From Verrucomicrobiia bacterium (GTDB lineage Bacteria > Verrucomicrobiota > Verrucomicrobiia > Verrucomicrobiales > DEV007), in the NCBI GenBank assembly GCA_030425385.1, contig JAUIAH010000053.1, positions 1-35,642 on the forward strand: DNA of 35,642 nucleotides, given 5' to 3'. Made by a program: the position numbers and the translations under genes. Below, piece after piece: positions 24,284 to 32,870 of the stretch. Every line of letters begins with the position of its first letter. Positions within the stretch are counted from its first letter, which is position 1. Under the pieces are notes generated by a model that ran no database searches, was not told the origin of the DNA, and saw only the letters and a program-made list of their open reading frames with translations.

Positions 24284-25276
24284 ATGGTACTTCGTCGCTT
24301 CGCCCCCATCCTCGCCCTGATCGGTCTCGTCTTTCTTGGTTCTTTGGATTCTGTTAGCGCTCAGAAATTCAGATGGCAACAGATCAAGGTCAGCGGGCGA
24401 GACTATATACCTGCTGATAATATCGTCGATTTCTATAGGTTTGATAAGAAATCGATCGAAGGCAACGTGATCCGGTTCCATTCTAGGAAGCTTACCATGA
24501 CCGGTCGCGTCGGTTCCCAGACACTGCTGATCAACCGCATCAAATTCATCCTCAGCTATCCCATTCGGCGTCATGCGGGTCACGTCGTGGTGTCCAAACT
24601 CGATCTCTGCAAACTGATCGATCCCGTTCTACGTCCGAGCCAGGCCATGAGCCGCAAGCCTTTCGACACCGTGGTGATTGATCCAGGGCACGGCGGGCAT
24701 GATTCCGGTGCCTACTGCGCGCTGGGTAAAGAGGCGAACTTCGCACTCGATACCGCACGGCAGCTCAAGAGCCTGTTGCAGAGGCGGGGCTACAAAGTGG
24801 TTCTCACGCGTAATAAGGACGAATTCATCACTCTTGGAAACCGGGTGAAGTTTGCCAATCGCTACAAGAATGCGATCTTTGTCAGTCTTCACTACAACTC
24901 GGGACAGTCGCGGGCTTCCGGGATCGAGACCTTTGCCCTCTCGCCACAAGGATCATCGTCGACTTTCGCGGGCCGGCGTAGCTCGGACTACATGAATTTC
25001 CAAGGCAACGACAACGATTCTGAGAATATCGCCCTATCGACGGCCATTCATGCAGCAGCCATTGGGCAGATCCGCACCATCGATCGTGGGATCAAACGCG
25101 CGCGCTGGACGGTGCTCACCGGGCTCAAGATCCCTGGGGTTCTCTTTGAGGGTGGCTTCCTTTCCAATCCGGCGGAAGCTCGCAAGATCGCGACGCCCGC
25201 CCACCGAAAGAAGATCGCTGTGGCTCTGGCCAAGGGGATCGATAACTACCGCGAAGCCCTGGCTCGCCGACGCTAG
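24284..25276 (+). CDS. Exported N-acetylmuramoyl-L-alanine amidase (Amidase_3)
   Basis: A 330-residue zinc amidase that cleaves the bond between muramic acid and the stem peptide of peptidoglycan. ATG 24284 gives a signal peptide (ILALIGLVFLGSLDSVSA). Residues 27-120 form an N-terminal domain resembling a copper-amine-oxidase-N-like or AMIN-like module. The catalytic domain shows VVIDPGHGGHDSGA (zinc His), GKEANFALDTARQLKSLL (zinc Glu), AIFVSLHYNSG (zinc His) and GVLFEGGFLSNPAEA (catalytic Glu). It is a single catalytic unit without LysM. A likely role is cell separation or wall turnover. A hairpin follows the stop. Confidence 0.95.
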   Translation: MVLRRFAPILALIGLVFLGSLDSVSAQKFRWQQIKVSGRDYIPADNIVDFYRFDKKSIEGNVIRFHSRKLTMTGRVGSQTLLINRIKFILSYPIRRHAGHVVVSKLDLCKLIDPVLRPSQAMSRKPFDTVVIDPGHGGHDSGAYCALGKEANFALDTARQLKSLLQRRGYKVVLTRNKDEFITLGNRVKFANRYKNAIFVSLHYNSGQSRASGIETFALSPQGSSSTFAGRRSSDYMNFQGNDNDSENIALSTAIHAAAIGQIRTIDRGIKRARWTVLTGLKIPGVLFEGGFLSNPAEARKIATPAHRKKIAVALAKGIDNYREALARRR

Positions 25277-25297
25277 CATCATTCTTAAGATGCGAAA

Positions 25298-25337
25298 GCC
25301 CGGTATCAACTACCAGCAGGTGTGATACCGGGCTTGG
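25298..25337. terminator. Perfect 13-bp hairpin between convergent genes
   Basis: AAGCCCGGTATCA (25298-25310) and TGATACCGGGCTT (25325-25337) are perfect inverted repeats around a 14-base loop that itself can form ACC-GGT pairs. The hairpin lies between the amidase gene (ends 25276) and the convergent spondin-domain gene (ends 25386). No long T-run follows, so it is best called a bidirectional terminator-like structure. A smaller stem, GGAGT (25363-25367) with ACTCC (25376-25380), lies nearer the spondin gene. Confidence 0.65.
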
Positions 25338-25385
25338 CGCCGGGTGGGGGGAGCCGGCTAGGAGTCGGGGAACACTCCGTTAGTG

Positions 25386-26213
25386 TTAGGCATCGCGTCG
25401 GCGGCGCCAGAGGAAGGCGACGAGGCCGAGGCTCATCAGCGGCAAGGTTGCTCCAGGCTCTGGAACTGCTTCGATGCGAACGGTCGCAATTCCGTGAGGA
25501 TAAAGATTGCTATCATTGAAGTCGAGGTTTGCGGTGCTGAATCCAGAAGGCTGACTGAGGAAACCTGCGAAGGGATCTCCAGAAACCGTCGTGATGACGC
25601 CGCCTTCGTCCGCGCCGTCAGGGGCGGCACCTGGAGGCAAGCCTGCAATGGGATTTCCCGCGCTGAAGGCAAAGTCGTTGAGCTCTGTGCCCGCGTCGAG
25701 GATCGATCCTGACAATCCAATATTGAGTTCCCATACACTGCCGTCGGCTAGCAGAGTGTGAATGTCATGCGCAAAGGGATCTCCGTTGGCAATGAAGTAG
25801 TCGTTGCTGGGAAGAACCATCGAGGCATAGGAAAAGTAATTGTTAGAACCGTCAGCGTGAAGATCGAGCATGAGCGTTTCCGAGGCGCCTGGTGCCAGGA
25901 CTCCAGTATTTCCCTGCACGCGTGAGCCGACCTGTGTCGCGCCTGTGGATACGAGCGTGCCATTGCTGGCGAAGACGTCAGAGAGAGGTCCAGGATTGCC
26001 AACCTCGGCTAACGTTTCGAGGGCGGGTGCGGCTGCGGAGCCACGGTCGTAGGTGTCGAACGAGCCGTCATGGAAGCCGACCCATACTGGGGCGAGGCCA
26101 GCACCACCGTCAGGACTGTTGTTAGTGACGGTGACTTTGACAGTGGTTCCGTAGCTGCTGAGAGCAGGAAGAAGTGCGACGCTCATGGACGCGAGGAGGC
26201 GTTTGATGTACAT
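25386..26213 (-). CDS. PEP-CTERM protein with spondin-N domain
   Basis: A 275-residue exported protein. ATG 26213 gives the signal peptide MYIKRLLASMSVALLPALSS; starts further upstream add an unlikely N-terminus. Residues about 22-235 match the spondin-N type: VKVTVTNNSPDGGAGLAPVW, DGSFDTYDRGSAAAPALETL, LAEVGNPGPLSD, and TLMLDLHADGSNNYFSYASM. The C-terminus is a complete PEP-CTERM sorting signal: VPEPGA, a hydrophobic helix (TLPLMSLGLVAFLW) and RRRRDA. Such tails are cut by exosortase and go with exopolysaccharide production. It is divergent from the ECF sigma factor gene, which may control it (inference). Confidence 0.9.
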   Translation of the reverse strand: MYIKRLLASMSVALLPALSSYGTTVKVTVTNNSPDGGAGLAPVWVGFHDGSFDTYDRGSAAAPALETLAEVGNPGPLSDVFASNGTLVSTGATQVGSRVQGNTGVLAPGASETLMLDLHADGSNNYFSYASMVLPSNDYFIANGDPFAHDIHTLLADGSVWELNIGLSGSILDAGTELNDFAFSAGNPIAGLPPGAAPDGADEGGVITTVSGDPFAGFLSQPSGFSTANLDFNDSNLYPHGIATVRIEAVPEPGATLPLMSLGLVAFLWRRRRDA

Positions 26214-26306
26214 GGTAAGGTAAAGTTTGGTTTGGATTTCGGGTGGAGCGGAGGGTGAGAGGCGCGCGCGAACCTCTACGCACCAGGAGAAGCGAGATGG
26301 CCTGGT

Positions 26307-26323
26307 ATATTCCCAGAGAATAT
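26307..26323. promoter_or_regulatory. Palindrome between the spondin and ECF sigma genes
   Basis: ATATTC-CCAGA-GAATAT (26307-26323) is a perfect 6-base inverted repeat with a 5-base spacer, in the 233-base gap between the two divergent genes. It looks like a dimeric repressor/activator site or part of a promoter. A second inverted repeat, GTCGG (26340-26344) with CCGAC, lies 20 bases on. No known motif was recognised. Confidence 0.35.
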
Positions 26324-26446
26324 CCAATTTTTAAGAATTGTCGGTGCGAGAGCTTGCCGACCCCCTTGCCAAGATCATAGTCTCCCGCAGCGTCGTGGTT
26401 TCTTGAGGAAATCTGGAATAAGACGACCCCGCATTGCATCTACCCT

Positions 26447-26944
26447 ATGGGAATCCCCCCCACAGAATTTGAACGCGTCGTGAGTGACTTCTATCAGGAT
26501 CTCTATCGGTTCGCTTTCAGCCTTTCACGCAATGAGGCGGACGCGACAGATTTGACGCAGCAAACCTTCTACCGCTACGCGAAGAAGGGGGATACCATTC
26601 GCGACACGTCCAAGACGAAGAGTTGGCTCTTTCGCACACTCAAGAACGAGTTTCTCGGTCAGAAGCGCCGCTCGCAGAAATTTCAGCATGTCAGCATGGA
26701 TGACGAGATCAACGATTTGCCTGCCGAGGAAACGAGTCCCGTCACGGCTCTTGATAGTCAATTGGCGGTGGAGGCTTTGCAGCGTGTGGATGCCTCTTAC
26801 CGAGTGACCCTGTCACTCTTCTACATGAGTGGTCTCTCCTACAAAGAGATCGCGGAATCGTTGGAGATTCCTATCGGAACGGTCATGTCTCGGCTCTCGC
26901 GGGGCAAGGCTCAATTGAAACAAGCTCTTTCCACTGTCGCCTAA
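26447..26944 (+). CDS. ECF-type RNA polymerase sigma factor
   Basis: A 165-residue sigma-70 family protein of the extracytoplasmic-function group, with only regions 2 and 4. Region 2: YQDLYRFAFSLSRNEADATD, LTQQTFYRYAKK, and TKSWLFRTLKNEFLGQKRR. Region 4: SYRVTLSLFYMSGLSYKEIA followed by EIPIGTVMSRLSRGKAQLK, the helix-turn-helix for the -35 element. Length is normal. It is followed 12 bases later by a membrane protein that looks like its anti-sigma factor, and it is divergent from a PEP-CTERM gene. Its own promoter may be autoregulated. Confidence 0.95.
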   Translation: MGIPPTEFERVVSDFYQDLYRFAFSLSRNEADATDLTQQTFYRYAKKGDTIRDTSKTKSWLFRTLKNEFLGQKRRSQKFQHVSMDDEINDLPAEETSPVTALDSQLAVEALQRVDASYRVTLSLFYMSGLSYKEIAESLEIPIGTVMSRLSRGKAQLKQALSTVA

Positions 26945-26956
26945 CGCTCTCACCAC

Positions 26957-27760
26957 ATGACGACTGATCAAGCTAAAGCCATTCTCGCCATCTACCGTGA
27001 AGATCTTCCGGTGGACGAGATCGAGGGCGGTCGCGAAGCACTGGCGCTGTTAGAGCGCGATCCCGAATTGCAGCAGTGGTTCGCTCAAGAGCAACAGTTC
27101 GACCACGACTTTGGAGCCGCGTTGCAGGAGATTCCCATCCCAGAGAATCTCCATGACACGATTCTCCAGTCAGCCTTGTCTGCGGAAGCAACGGCGTCCG
27201 AAGACAACGTCGTGGCCTTTCCTCGACGGCGATTTTACTGGGCGGCAGCAGCTGCTGTCGTCCTCGCTGCTGCGGGACTCGTGAAGTACTTTCTCTTTCC
27301 CCCTCCCGTCGTCTTTCCCGGGAGTGAGTTTGCCAGCGTGACCAAATTCTGCGACGACATGGCCTACTACGCCAACAGCCGATTTGCTCTTGGCAAGTTC
27401 ACCAGTGATTTCACGAAGGCACGTGATTGGTTGACGCAACGTCAGAGTCCCGTGTTCAAGGAAACGCCAGGAGCCATCGTTGAGTATAAGGGCATGGGCT
27501 GTCAGAGCTTCCTCTGGGGAAGCAACCGGGTCAGTCTTGTGTGCTTCAAGAATAGCAGTGACGACATCGTGCACCTATTCGTGATCAACAAAGCGGCTTT
27601 TGAAGAAATGGTACCTGTGGATCAATTGCAATCCATGCAGGTGCGGCATCAGTTGGAAACCGGAGGGTGGCTCGGGAATGACGAGAATCTCTATCTGCTC
27701 GTGGGATCCGATCCCGAAGTGAAGATTGACGATATCCTCACCAATGCTACCCAGGTGTGA
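26957..27760 (+). CDS. Probable membrane anti-sigma factor
   Basis: A 267-residue single-pass membrane protein. Residues 1-90 are a cytoplasmic, acidic, helical domain (AKAILAIYREDLPVDEIEGG; DPELQQWFAQEQQFDHDFGA). One membrane segment lies at about 93-115 (RFYWAAAAAVVLAAAGLVKYFLF). The outer domain of about 150 residues contains three cysteines (VTKFCDDM, GMGCQSF, VCFKNS). The position directly after an ECF sigma gene and this topology are those of an anti-sigma factor, but no zinc-binding HxxxCxxC motif is present. Assignment rests mainly on context. It is convergent with a glycosyltransferase gene, 3 bases away. Confidence 0.75.
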   Translation: MTTDQAKAILAIYREDLPVDEIEGGREALALLERDPELQQWFAQEQQFDHDFGAALQEIPIPENLHDTILQSALSAEATASEDNVVAFPRRRFYWAAAAAVVLAAAGLVKYFLFPPPVVFPGSEFASVTKFCDDMAYYANSRFALGKFTSDFTKARDWLTQRQSPVFKETPGAIVEYKGMGCQSFLWGSNRVSLVCFKNSSDDIVHLFVINKAAFEEMVPVDQLQSMQVRHQLETGGWLGNDENLYLLVGSDPEVKIDDILTNATQV

Positions 27761-27763
27761 CGG

Positions 27764-29017
27764 TTAGGGCGCCAAGGCGAGGCTGATCATTTCCTTCGCA
27801 TGTTCGACAAGTTTCTCCCGGGAATGGAGTGCAAAGTAGTCGGCGTAGCGCGGGCGCAGGGGGAGACCTTCCCAATCGACGCCGTCGAGGAGACAAGCAA
27901 TGGCTTGGAGACAGCGTTCAGCATCGTCTTCGGGAATAGCCAGGCCCATGCGAAAGGTCTTCACGCGCTCTTCTAACACAGCACCCTCGGTCACGACGGT
28001 GGGAATCTTGAGGAGAGCGGCTTTCGTGAGGACGTTGCTGCTGCCGTTGTAGAGGGAATTCCAATAGGCGGCAAAGAAGACGTCAAAGGTCGAGGCCACG
28101 CCATTGAAGACTTCGCCATCGGGAAGGAACCCCCCGTTTTCGTCTAGGTGAATGTTCTGGGGAGGATCATCCAGATACTCCCTTACCCATGTCGATTCGT
28201 CATCGCTGAGTGTTTGCCACCAGAGCACACCCGTGAAGGCAAAGAACCACGGCTTGCCTTGTTTCTCAGCTTCACGCGCCACGCGCAATAAGGTGAGGAA
28301 GCCCTTGCGCTTCTCCAGTCCAACAATGCCGATCACTCTTCGGCCCTGAGCCTTCTCTCGAATGGTCTGAGCAAGAGGAACGTTAGGATCACCGGTGGTT
28401 TCATCAGTGATGTCTGGCATGAGACGGACCGGTTTCTCGGCGACGCGCTCCACATAGGGCAGGGCCTGTTCATCGACGACGGAGAGCATGCGGCAATCCG
28501 GTGCGCGGAGAACGAAGTCGCCTTTCAAGCGGCGCTTGACCTTGGTAAGAAGGCCATTAGCGGCTTCGGTCAGGTGCTGATTGCGAAAGTACAAGCCTGT
28601 CCAGGGGCGCCCTTGCAGGCAGTTGGCCACGCCTAACCAAGGCATGAATCGGAGGTAGCTGTCCAACCAGGCAAAGAAGACGAAGTCTGCTTTCCATCCG
28701 CTCTGTTGTTCTGATAGACTGATCGTCTCGCTAGCGAGGAGCCAACGTTTCCGTGTGATCACTGGATCATGCTCCTTGCCCGGAAGGATTCGGCTTTCTC
28801 CAGGATCTTCAAGCTTGCCGAGATGCAACCATTGGTCGCCGTGACGGTCGAGACAGTCGGCCAATTCTTCGGGAGCAGGGCAGAGAGCGATCACCCGGGC
28901 ACCGGCTTCGATAAAGGCATCGATGAAGGCACGGAAGTAGGTGGCATGATGGCCGACCCATTCGGGATCGACGAGAGCGACAGTGTGTTGTTGAGGCATG
29001 GGAGGAATGGCGGTCAC
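27764..29017 (-). CDS. Glycosyltransferase (GT-B fold), last gene of the polysaccharide operon
   Basis: A 417-residue cytoplasmic glycosyltransferase with two Rossmann-like halves. The N-terminal half begins VALVDPEWVGHHATYFRAFI, a Gly-Gly-type nucleotide-sugar entry with GHH. The C-terminal half carries RRVIGIVGLEKRKGFLTLLR, typical of GT-B enzymes, and VFFAAYWNSLYNGSSNVLTK in the place of the EX7E donor site. GTG 29017 overlaps the upstream stop as GTGA; ATG 28999 is an alternative. The donor and acceptor are unknown. It is the most distal gene and is convergent with the anti-sigma gene. Confidence 0.82.
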   Translation of the reverse strand: MTAIPPMPQQHTVALVDPEWVGHHATYFRAFIDAFIEAGARVIALCPAPEELADCLDRHGDQWLHLGKLEDPGESRILPGKEHDPVITRKRWLLASETISLSEQQSGWKADFVFFAWLDSYLRFMPWLGVANCLQGRPWTGLYFRNQHLTEAANGLLTKVKRRLKGDFVLRAPDCRMLSVVDEQALPYVERVAEKPVRLMPDITDETTGDPNVPLAQTIREKAQGRRVIGIVGLEKRKGFLTLLRVAREAEKQGKPWFFAFTGVLWWQTLSDDESTWVREYLDDPPQNIHLDENGGFLPDGEVFNGVASTFDVFFAAYWNSLYNGSSNVLTKAALLKIPTVVTEGAVLEERVKTFRMGLAIPEDDAERCLQAIACLLDGVDWEGLPLRPRYADYFALHSREKLVEHAKEMISLALAP

Positions 29018-30258
29018 GGGGCAGAGGTAGCTTCAGTGAGGGGTGAGGAGGGAGCCTGACAAAGCTGCGCCATCTCTTTCTCATAAATGCTGAGAATCCG
29101 CTCTTGATCAAAGAAGGCAGACCGTGCACGGGCCTTCTCGGAAAAGGTCTGCATTTGCTCGGGATGGGCTCGCCACTGTTCCAGGGTGGTCGCAATGGTA
29201 GCGTCATCGTGCGGATGAATTACGGCGCCGTAGCCACCGGTTTCAACCTCTCGTCCAAGAGGGGTGTCGTGTTCGCAGATGGCGAGCACTGGCGTGCCAG
29301 TCGCGAGCGCTGGGAGTAATTTGCTAGGAAGAAAGTTGGCGGAAACATCGGGCTTCTGGGTGATGAGGCAGGCTGAAGCCTCTAACAAGGACCGCACATA
29401 GGCATCTTCTCCAGAAACATCAGCCATCTCAATGTTAGGGCAGGCGCGGGCACGTTCCTCCAAGCGCTGGCGCTCCGCGCCGCCGCCCTGGATGCGCAAA
29501 TGCCAGGAACTTTTCAGACGTTCGAAGGTATCGACGAAATCTGGGAGCCCCTGCTTGACCCCGACATTGCCAGAGTAGAGGAGGCGAGCTTCCTCTCGCG
29601 GCGGACGGTCCGCCCATTGCCGTTCGATCTCGGCGCTCAGGCTCTGATGAATCCAGTTCGGGTTGAAGATTGAGCGACGCTTGTGTTCTGGCACTTTCTC
29701 ACGCAGCTTCTCCAGCATTTCCGGGCTGATGGTGGAAAGAGTCGCTGCGGACCGTAGCGCCCATGCTTCCATCCAGCGCAATCCCCAACTCAATCCCGGG
29801 AGTCGCAGCATGTTGAGTTCCAATGCGGCATCGACAACGAAATCCTGCACGATGAGGAGTCGAGGAACGCGGCGTCCCCAATAGAGGAAGCGCTGAGCCA
29901 CGCATTGAGACAGCATGGGACAGGCGGAAAGGACCACATCAGGGGTCCAACCACGGAAGCTTGCTTTCCTCACGAGTGCCCAGAGAAAGCTTGCATCGGA
30001 CAGCAAACGATGCAGGCCGCTCGCTTTGGAGGGCACATACATGCGGAGGCGTCGCAGCGGAATCCCTTCAAAGATCTCGTCGCGTTGACGCACGTCTTCA
30101 TCCTCAGGGCGAAGCTTCCAGGCGGGGTAATAGGAAAACGTGCTTGTCACCCTGACATCATGCCCTTGATCACGGAAATAGCGGGCCATGTCTGTGTAGA
30201 GCGAGGCGCCAGCAAGCTCGTCAGGGTGAAAGAGATTGGTGATCAAATGGATCTTCAT
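29014..30258 (-). CDS. WcaI/WbuB-like glycosyltransferase (GT4)
   Basis: A 414-residue GT4-type glycosyltransferase. ATG 30258 overlaps the preceding stop as ATGA, so translational coupling is likely; the starts upstream give a poor N-terminus. Evidence: MKIHLITNLFHPDELAGASL, the usual acceptor-domain start of WcaI/WbuB relatives; LRPEDEDVRQRDEIFEGIPL; VLSACPMLSQCVAQR; EARLLYSGNVGVKQGLPDFV in the hinge; and LLPALATGTPVLAICEHDTP followed by LGREVETGGYG in the donor site. It probably adds a sugar to the lipid-linked repeat unit. Its length equals that of the gene before it. Confidence 0.9.
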   Translation of the reverse strand: MKIHLITNLFHPDELAGASLYTDMARYFRDQGHDVRVTSTFSYYPAWKLRPEDEDVRQRDEIFEGIPLRRLRMYVPSKASGLHRLLSDASFLWALVRKASFRGWTPDVVLSACPMLSQCVAQRFLYWGRRVPRLLIVQDFVVDAALELNMLRLPGLSWGLRWMEAWALRSAATLSTISPEMLEKLREKVPEHKRRSIFNPNWIHQSLSAEIERQWADRPPREEARLLYSGNVGVKQGLPDFVDTFERLKSSWHLRIQGGGAERQRLEERARACPNIEMADVSGEDAYVRSLLEASACLITQKPDVSANFLPSKLLPALATGTPVLAICEHDTPLGREVETGGYGAVIHPHDDATIATTLEQWRAHPEQMQTFSEKARARSAFFDQERILSIYEKEMAQLCQAPSSPLTEATSAP

Positions 30259-31499
30259 GAGAGCGCGTGCGATTGGTCTTCGATCTTGTGAGGAGCTTCT
30301 TTGAGAATCTGATAGTGCTGGAGAACGGCGAAATGATTCTCCAGCCATTGATCGATCGAGAAGCGGTCGACGGAAGGCGCGGCTTCCGCTTGCATCCGTT
30401 TGAAGAGGGTGTCGTCCGTTGTCATGACCTCAAAGAGATGGCCCAGGTGTTCGGGGTCAAAGGGGTCGAAGGTGAATCCATTGACGTGATTGCGAACGAG
30501 TTCGTGTGCGCCACAGCGATTGGAAACGAGCACGGGCGCCCCTGCGGCGAGGGCCTCATTCACAATCATTCCCCACTGATCGTGCGTGCTGGCGAGAAGC
30601 ACCGCACGGCTCAGGCGACTGGCTCGTGGAACCTGCTCGTAGGGCAACCAGGGGACGATGCGAATGGCATCTTGTAAGGACAATTCGACGAGGCGCGCGC
30701 GCATGGTGGCCTCCTCAGGTCCCTTCCCGCAGATGACCAAGGGAATCGCCCGATCACCCACGCGGCGTCGGTAGGCCGCATAGGCGTCGATCACGCGAAG
30801 ACTGTTCTTCTTGGGAACAAAGCGCACCGGCATGAGAAAGAAGGGGCCATCTACTTGTAGAGCCGTGCGAATAGCCGCGTCATGCTGAGGTTCCGCTGCT
30901 TGCTTGGCGATGGTGGCGTTGTCAACGACATCCCAACTGTGGGAAAGGGCCAGTTTCTTGCGACCACCTAGAAAGCGATGGTACTCGACGCTGTCTCGTC
31001 CTGGACAAAGGAAGAAGTGATAGCGGCCCACCATGAAGCTCTTGATGAACTCTAACCCAATACTCTTGCCGTAGCTTTCGGCGTCATTGAATTTCGAGTC
31101 ATTCCACACACCGGTCTTGCAGCGCCATAAGCGTCCTAACATCGTGGTGAGCATGCTTTCCGGGCGGTCATAACCGCCCACAAACGCGATCTTGGGTCGT
31201 TTCTTGAGAAGAATCTTGAAGAGCTTCCACAAGCACTTGGGCACTGAGGGATGGAGGAAACTGCGCATGCCCAGGCCGCGAAAGCGATTGGAAAGAATGG
31301 TGATGGGAGCCTCATAGAGCTCTTGAAGCCCCTCGCCTTCCCAGCCGTAGCTCGCTTCCTCTGCTCCTATCAGAATCACCTCTAACTTGAGGCGGTCGTC
31401 CAGTCCGCGTTCGCGCAAGGCCTCTTGGAAGGCGTTGAGCCGAAACGCAAGATAGGGCGTGTGACTATCAAAGATGGCAAGAAGATGAACCGGTTTCAC
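30255..31499 (-). CDS. Glycosyltransferase (GT4)
   Basis: A 414-residue GT4 glycosyltransferase. The chosen start, GTG 31499, overlaps the wzy-like stop as GTGA; the open frame continues upstream but overlaps the polymerase gene. Evidence: VHLLAIFDSHTPYLAFRLNA at the N-terminus; FFLMPVRFVPKKNSLRVIDA and IPLVICGKGPEEATMRARLV in the donor domain; and HDQWGMIVNEALAAGAPVLV, the EX7E region with Asp replacing the first Glu. The N-terminal half includes GVWNDSKFNDAE. It acts in the cytoplasm or at the inner face of the membrane on the undecaprenyl-linked oligosaccharide. Confidence 0.88.
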   Translation of the reverse strand: MKPVHLLAIFDSHTPYLAFRLNAFQEALRERGLDDRLKLEVILIGAEEASYGWEGEGLQELYEAPITILSNRFRGLGMRSFLHPSVPKCLWKLFKILLKKRPKIAFVGGYDRPESMLTTMLGRLWRCKTGVWNDSKFNDAESYGKSIGLEFIKSFMVGRYHFFLCPGRDSVEYHRFLGGRKKLALSHSWDVVDNATIAKQAAEPQHDAAIRTALQVDGPFFLMPVRFVPKKNSLRVIDAYAAYRRRVGDRAIPLVICGKGPEEATMRARLVELSLQDAIRIVPWLPYEQVPRASRLSRAVLLASTHDQWGMIVNEALAAGAPVLVSNRCGAHELVRNHVNGFTFDPFDPEHLGHLFEVMTTDDTLFKRMQAEAAPSVDRFSIDQWLENHFAVLQHYQILKEAPHKIEDQSHALS

Positions 31500-32848
31500 A
31501 GGGCGGGAGTGGGACGCAAGTTCGGCTGCGCGTGCGCTTGCCAAGCGGCGGCTTGGTGCAAACGATAGCGATTGAGGAAGACCTGAGGATAGATGATGAA
31601 CAGGCCAATGATCAGACCGGCAAAGCGATCCATGAAGGGATTGGCCGTGAATGTCTGACTGAGATAACAAAGCGTCACAACGAAGGGAAGCATCAGGTAT
31701 TCATCGGGCGGATGTCCATGAAAGCTCAACTTCCGTACCACTCGCCAGGCAAATGCCAAGCCGCCGAGAAAGACCGCAAGATAGCAGAATAAACCAAAGT
31801 AGCCGCTTGAGAAGATCGCGTAGACCCAGGTCGAGTGGCCTGGCATGAAGGTGGCATCATTGAGATCGTCCCGACTGCCCCACACGAGGAGCAGCTCTTG
31901 CAAATACGATTCGTCCCATTGATAGGACGCCCCCAGGCCAACGCCGAAGAGATAGGTGTGGGGATTGTGTGAGAGCGTGGCGAACATCGTATCCGCTTCG
32001 GCCATGCGAGTTAACACACTGACATCAGTGGAAGTCTCTGCTCCCGTCCCCGCATTCTCGAAGAGTCGGCCTACCCAACGTTCGAGGACGAGGGGATTGG
32101 TGGCAGCAAAGGCTGCGATCATCAGCACACCAATGCCCATAAGTCCCAGTGTCTGCCGCAACTTCCCGCGGATAGCAGCAGCGGTCCATTGCCCGCGCTT
32201 GAGCGTTCCATAGAAGAAGGCCACGCAGGCGAGGAAAGCGATGCCTGCAGTGGCAATGTAAGAGCGAGTGATGCTGATGAATAGTGAGCCAAACGTTAGC
32301 CCGCCCGCGATGATCACGTCCCAAGGAAGTTTCCGTTGGGAAAAGAAGAGCGTGACGATAGCGTAGGCAATGATGAGGGGCGCGGCTGAACTCAAGAGTT
32401 CATATCGGATCTCACTAATAGGAATCTTGCGGATCCCAAGGGCATACACGACGCGCCAGGCGATATTGATGGAGCCCGAGACCACAAGGGGAAACAGAAG
32501 CTTTTGAGGAGAAGGAAGGTGCCCGGCCATGACTTGCATGACCATGAAGCTCAGGCCCATTAGAAACAATGGAAGGGCGCATCTCACATAGTTGCCAAAC
32601 GAGACGCCTTGCCCGATCGAGACGATCGGTGATAGGGCGAGAAACGCTGTCCAAACGAGGATCAAATAGACGCCGGGCACATAGAGCAATGCCCGCCAGC
32701 CGAGGAAGACGATCAAGCTGCCGCTTCCCAATGCCAGCAGGAGGAACACATACTGGATGGAGGAACCGCCTGTGGCCTCACCGCGGAAATCAAGTGCGAA
32801 TGCTAGACAGTATACCCAGTAGAGGACCGAGAGAATCGACATCGACAT
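31496..32848 (-). CDS. Wzy-like O-antigen/exopolysaccharide polymerase
   Basis: A 450-residue polytopic membrane protein with about 10-12 hydrophobic segments (ILSVLYWVYCLAFALDF, YVFLLLALGSGSLIVFLG, LGLMGIGVLMIAAFAA, YFGLFCYLAVFLGGLAFAW, FAGLIIGLFIIYPQVFL). A large loop holds SHNPHTYLFGVGLGASYQWD and MPGHSTWVYAIFSSGYFG, the pattern of the Wzy/WaaL O-antigen polymerase/ligase family. It lies directly after the flippase gene. ATG 32848 is chosen; an in-frame TTG at 32944 would overlap the flippase gene by 74 bases and add a Pro-rich N-terminus. Polymerase is preferred to ligase because of the operon. Confidence 0.83.
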   Translation of the reverse strand: MSMSILSVLYWVYCLAFALDFRGEATGGSSIQYVFLLLALGSGSLIVFLGWRALLYVPGVYLILVWTAFLALSPIVSIGQGVSFGNYVRCALPLFLMGLSFMVMQVMAGHLPSPQKLLFPLVVSGSINIAWRVVYALGIRKIPISEIRYELLSSAAPLIIAYAIVTLFFSQRKLPWDVIIAGGLTFGSLFISITRSYIATAGIAFLACVAFFYGTLKRGQWTAAAIRGKLRQTLGLMGIGVLMIAAFAATNPLVLERWVGRLFENAGTGAETSTDVSVLTRMAEADTMFATLSHNPHTYLFGVGLGASYQWDESYLQELLLVWGSRDDLNDATFMPGHSTWVYAIFSSGYFGLFCYLAVFLGGLAFAWRVVRKLSFHGHPPDEYLMLPFVVTLCYLSQTFTANPFMDRFAGLIIGLFIIYPQVFLNRYRLHQAAAWQAHAQPNLRPTPAL

Positions 32849-32870
32849 CGTGGCATGCGGGTTCGAGGGT

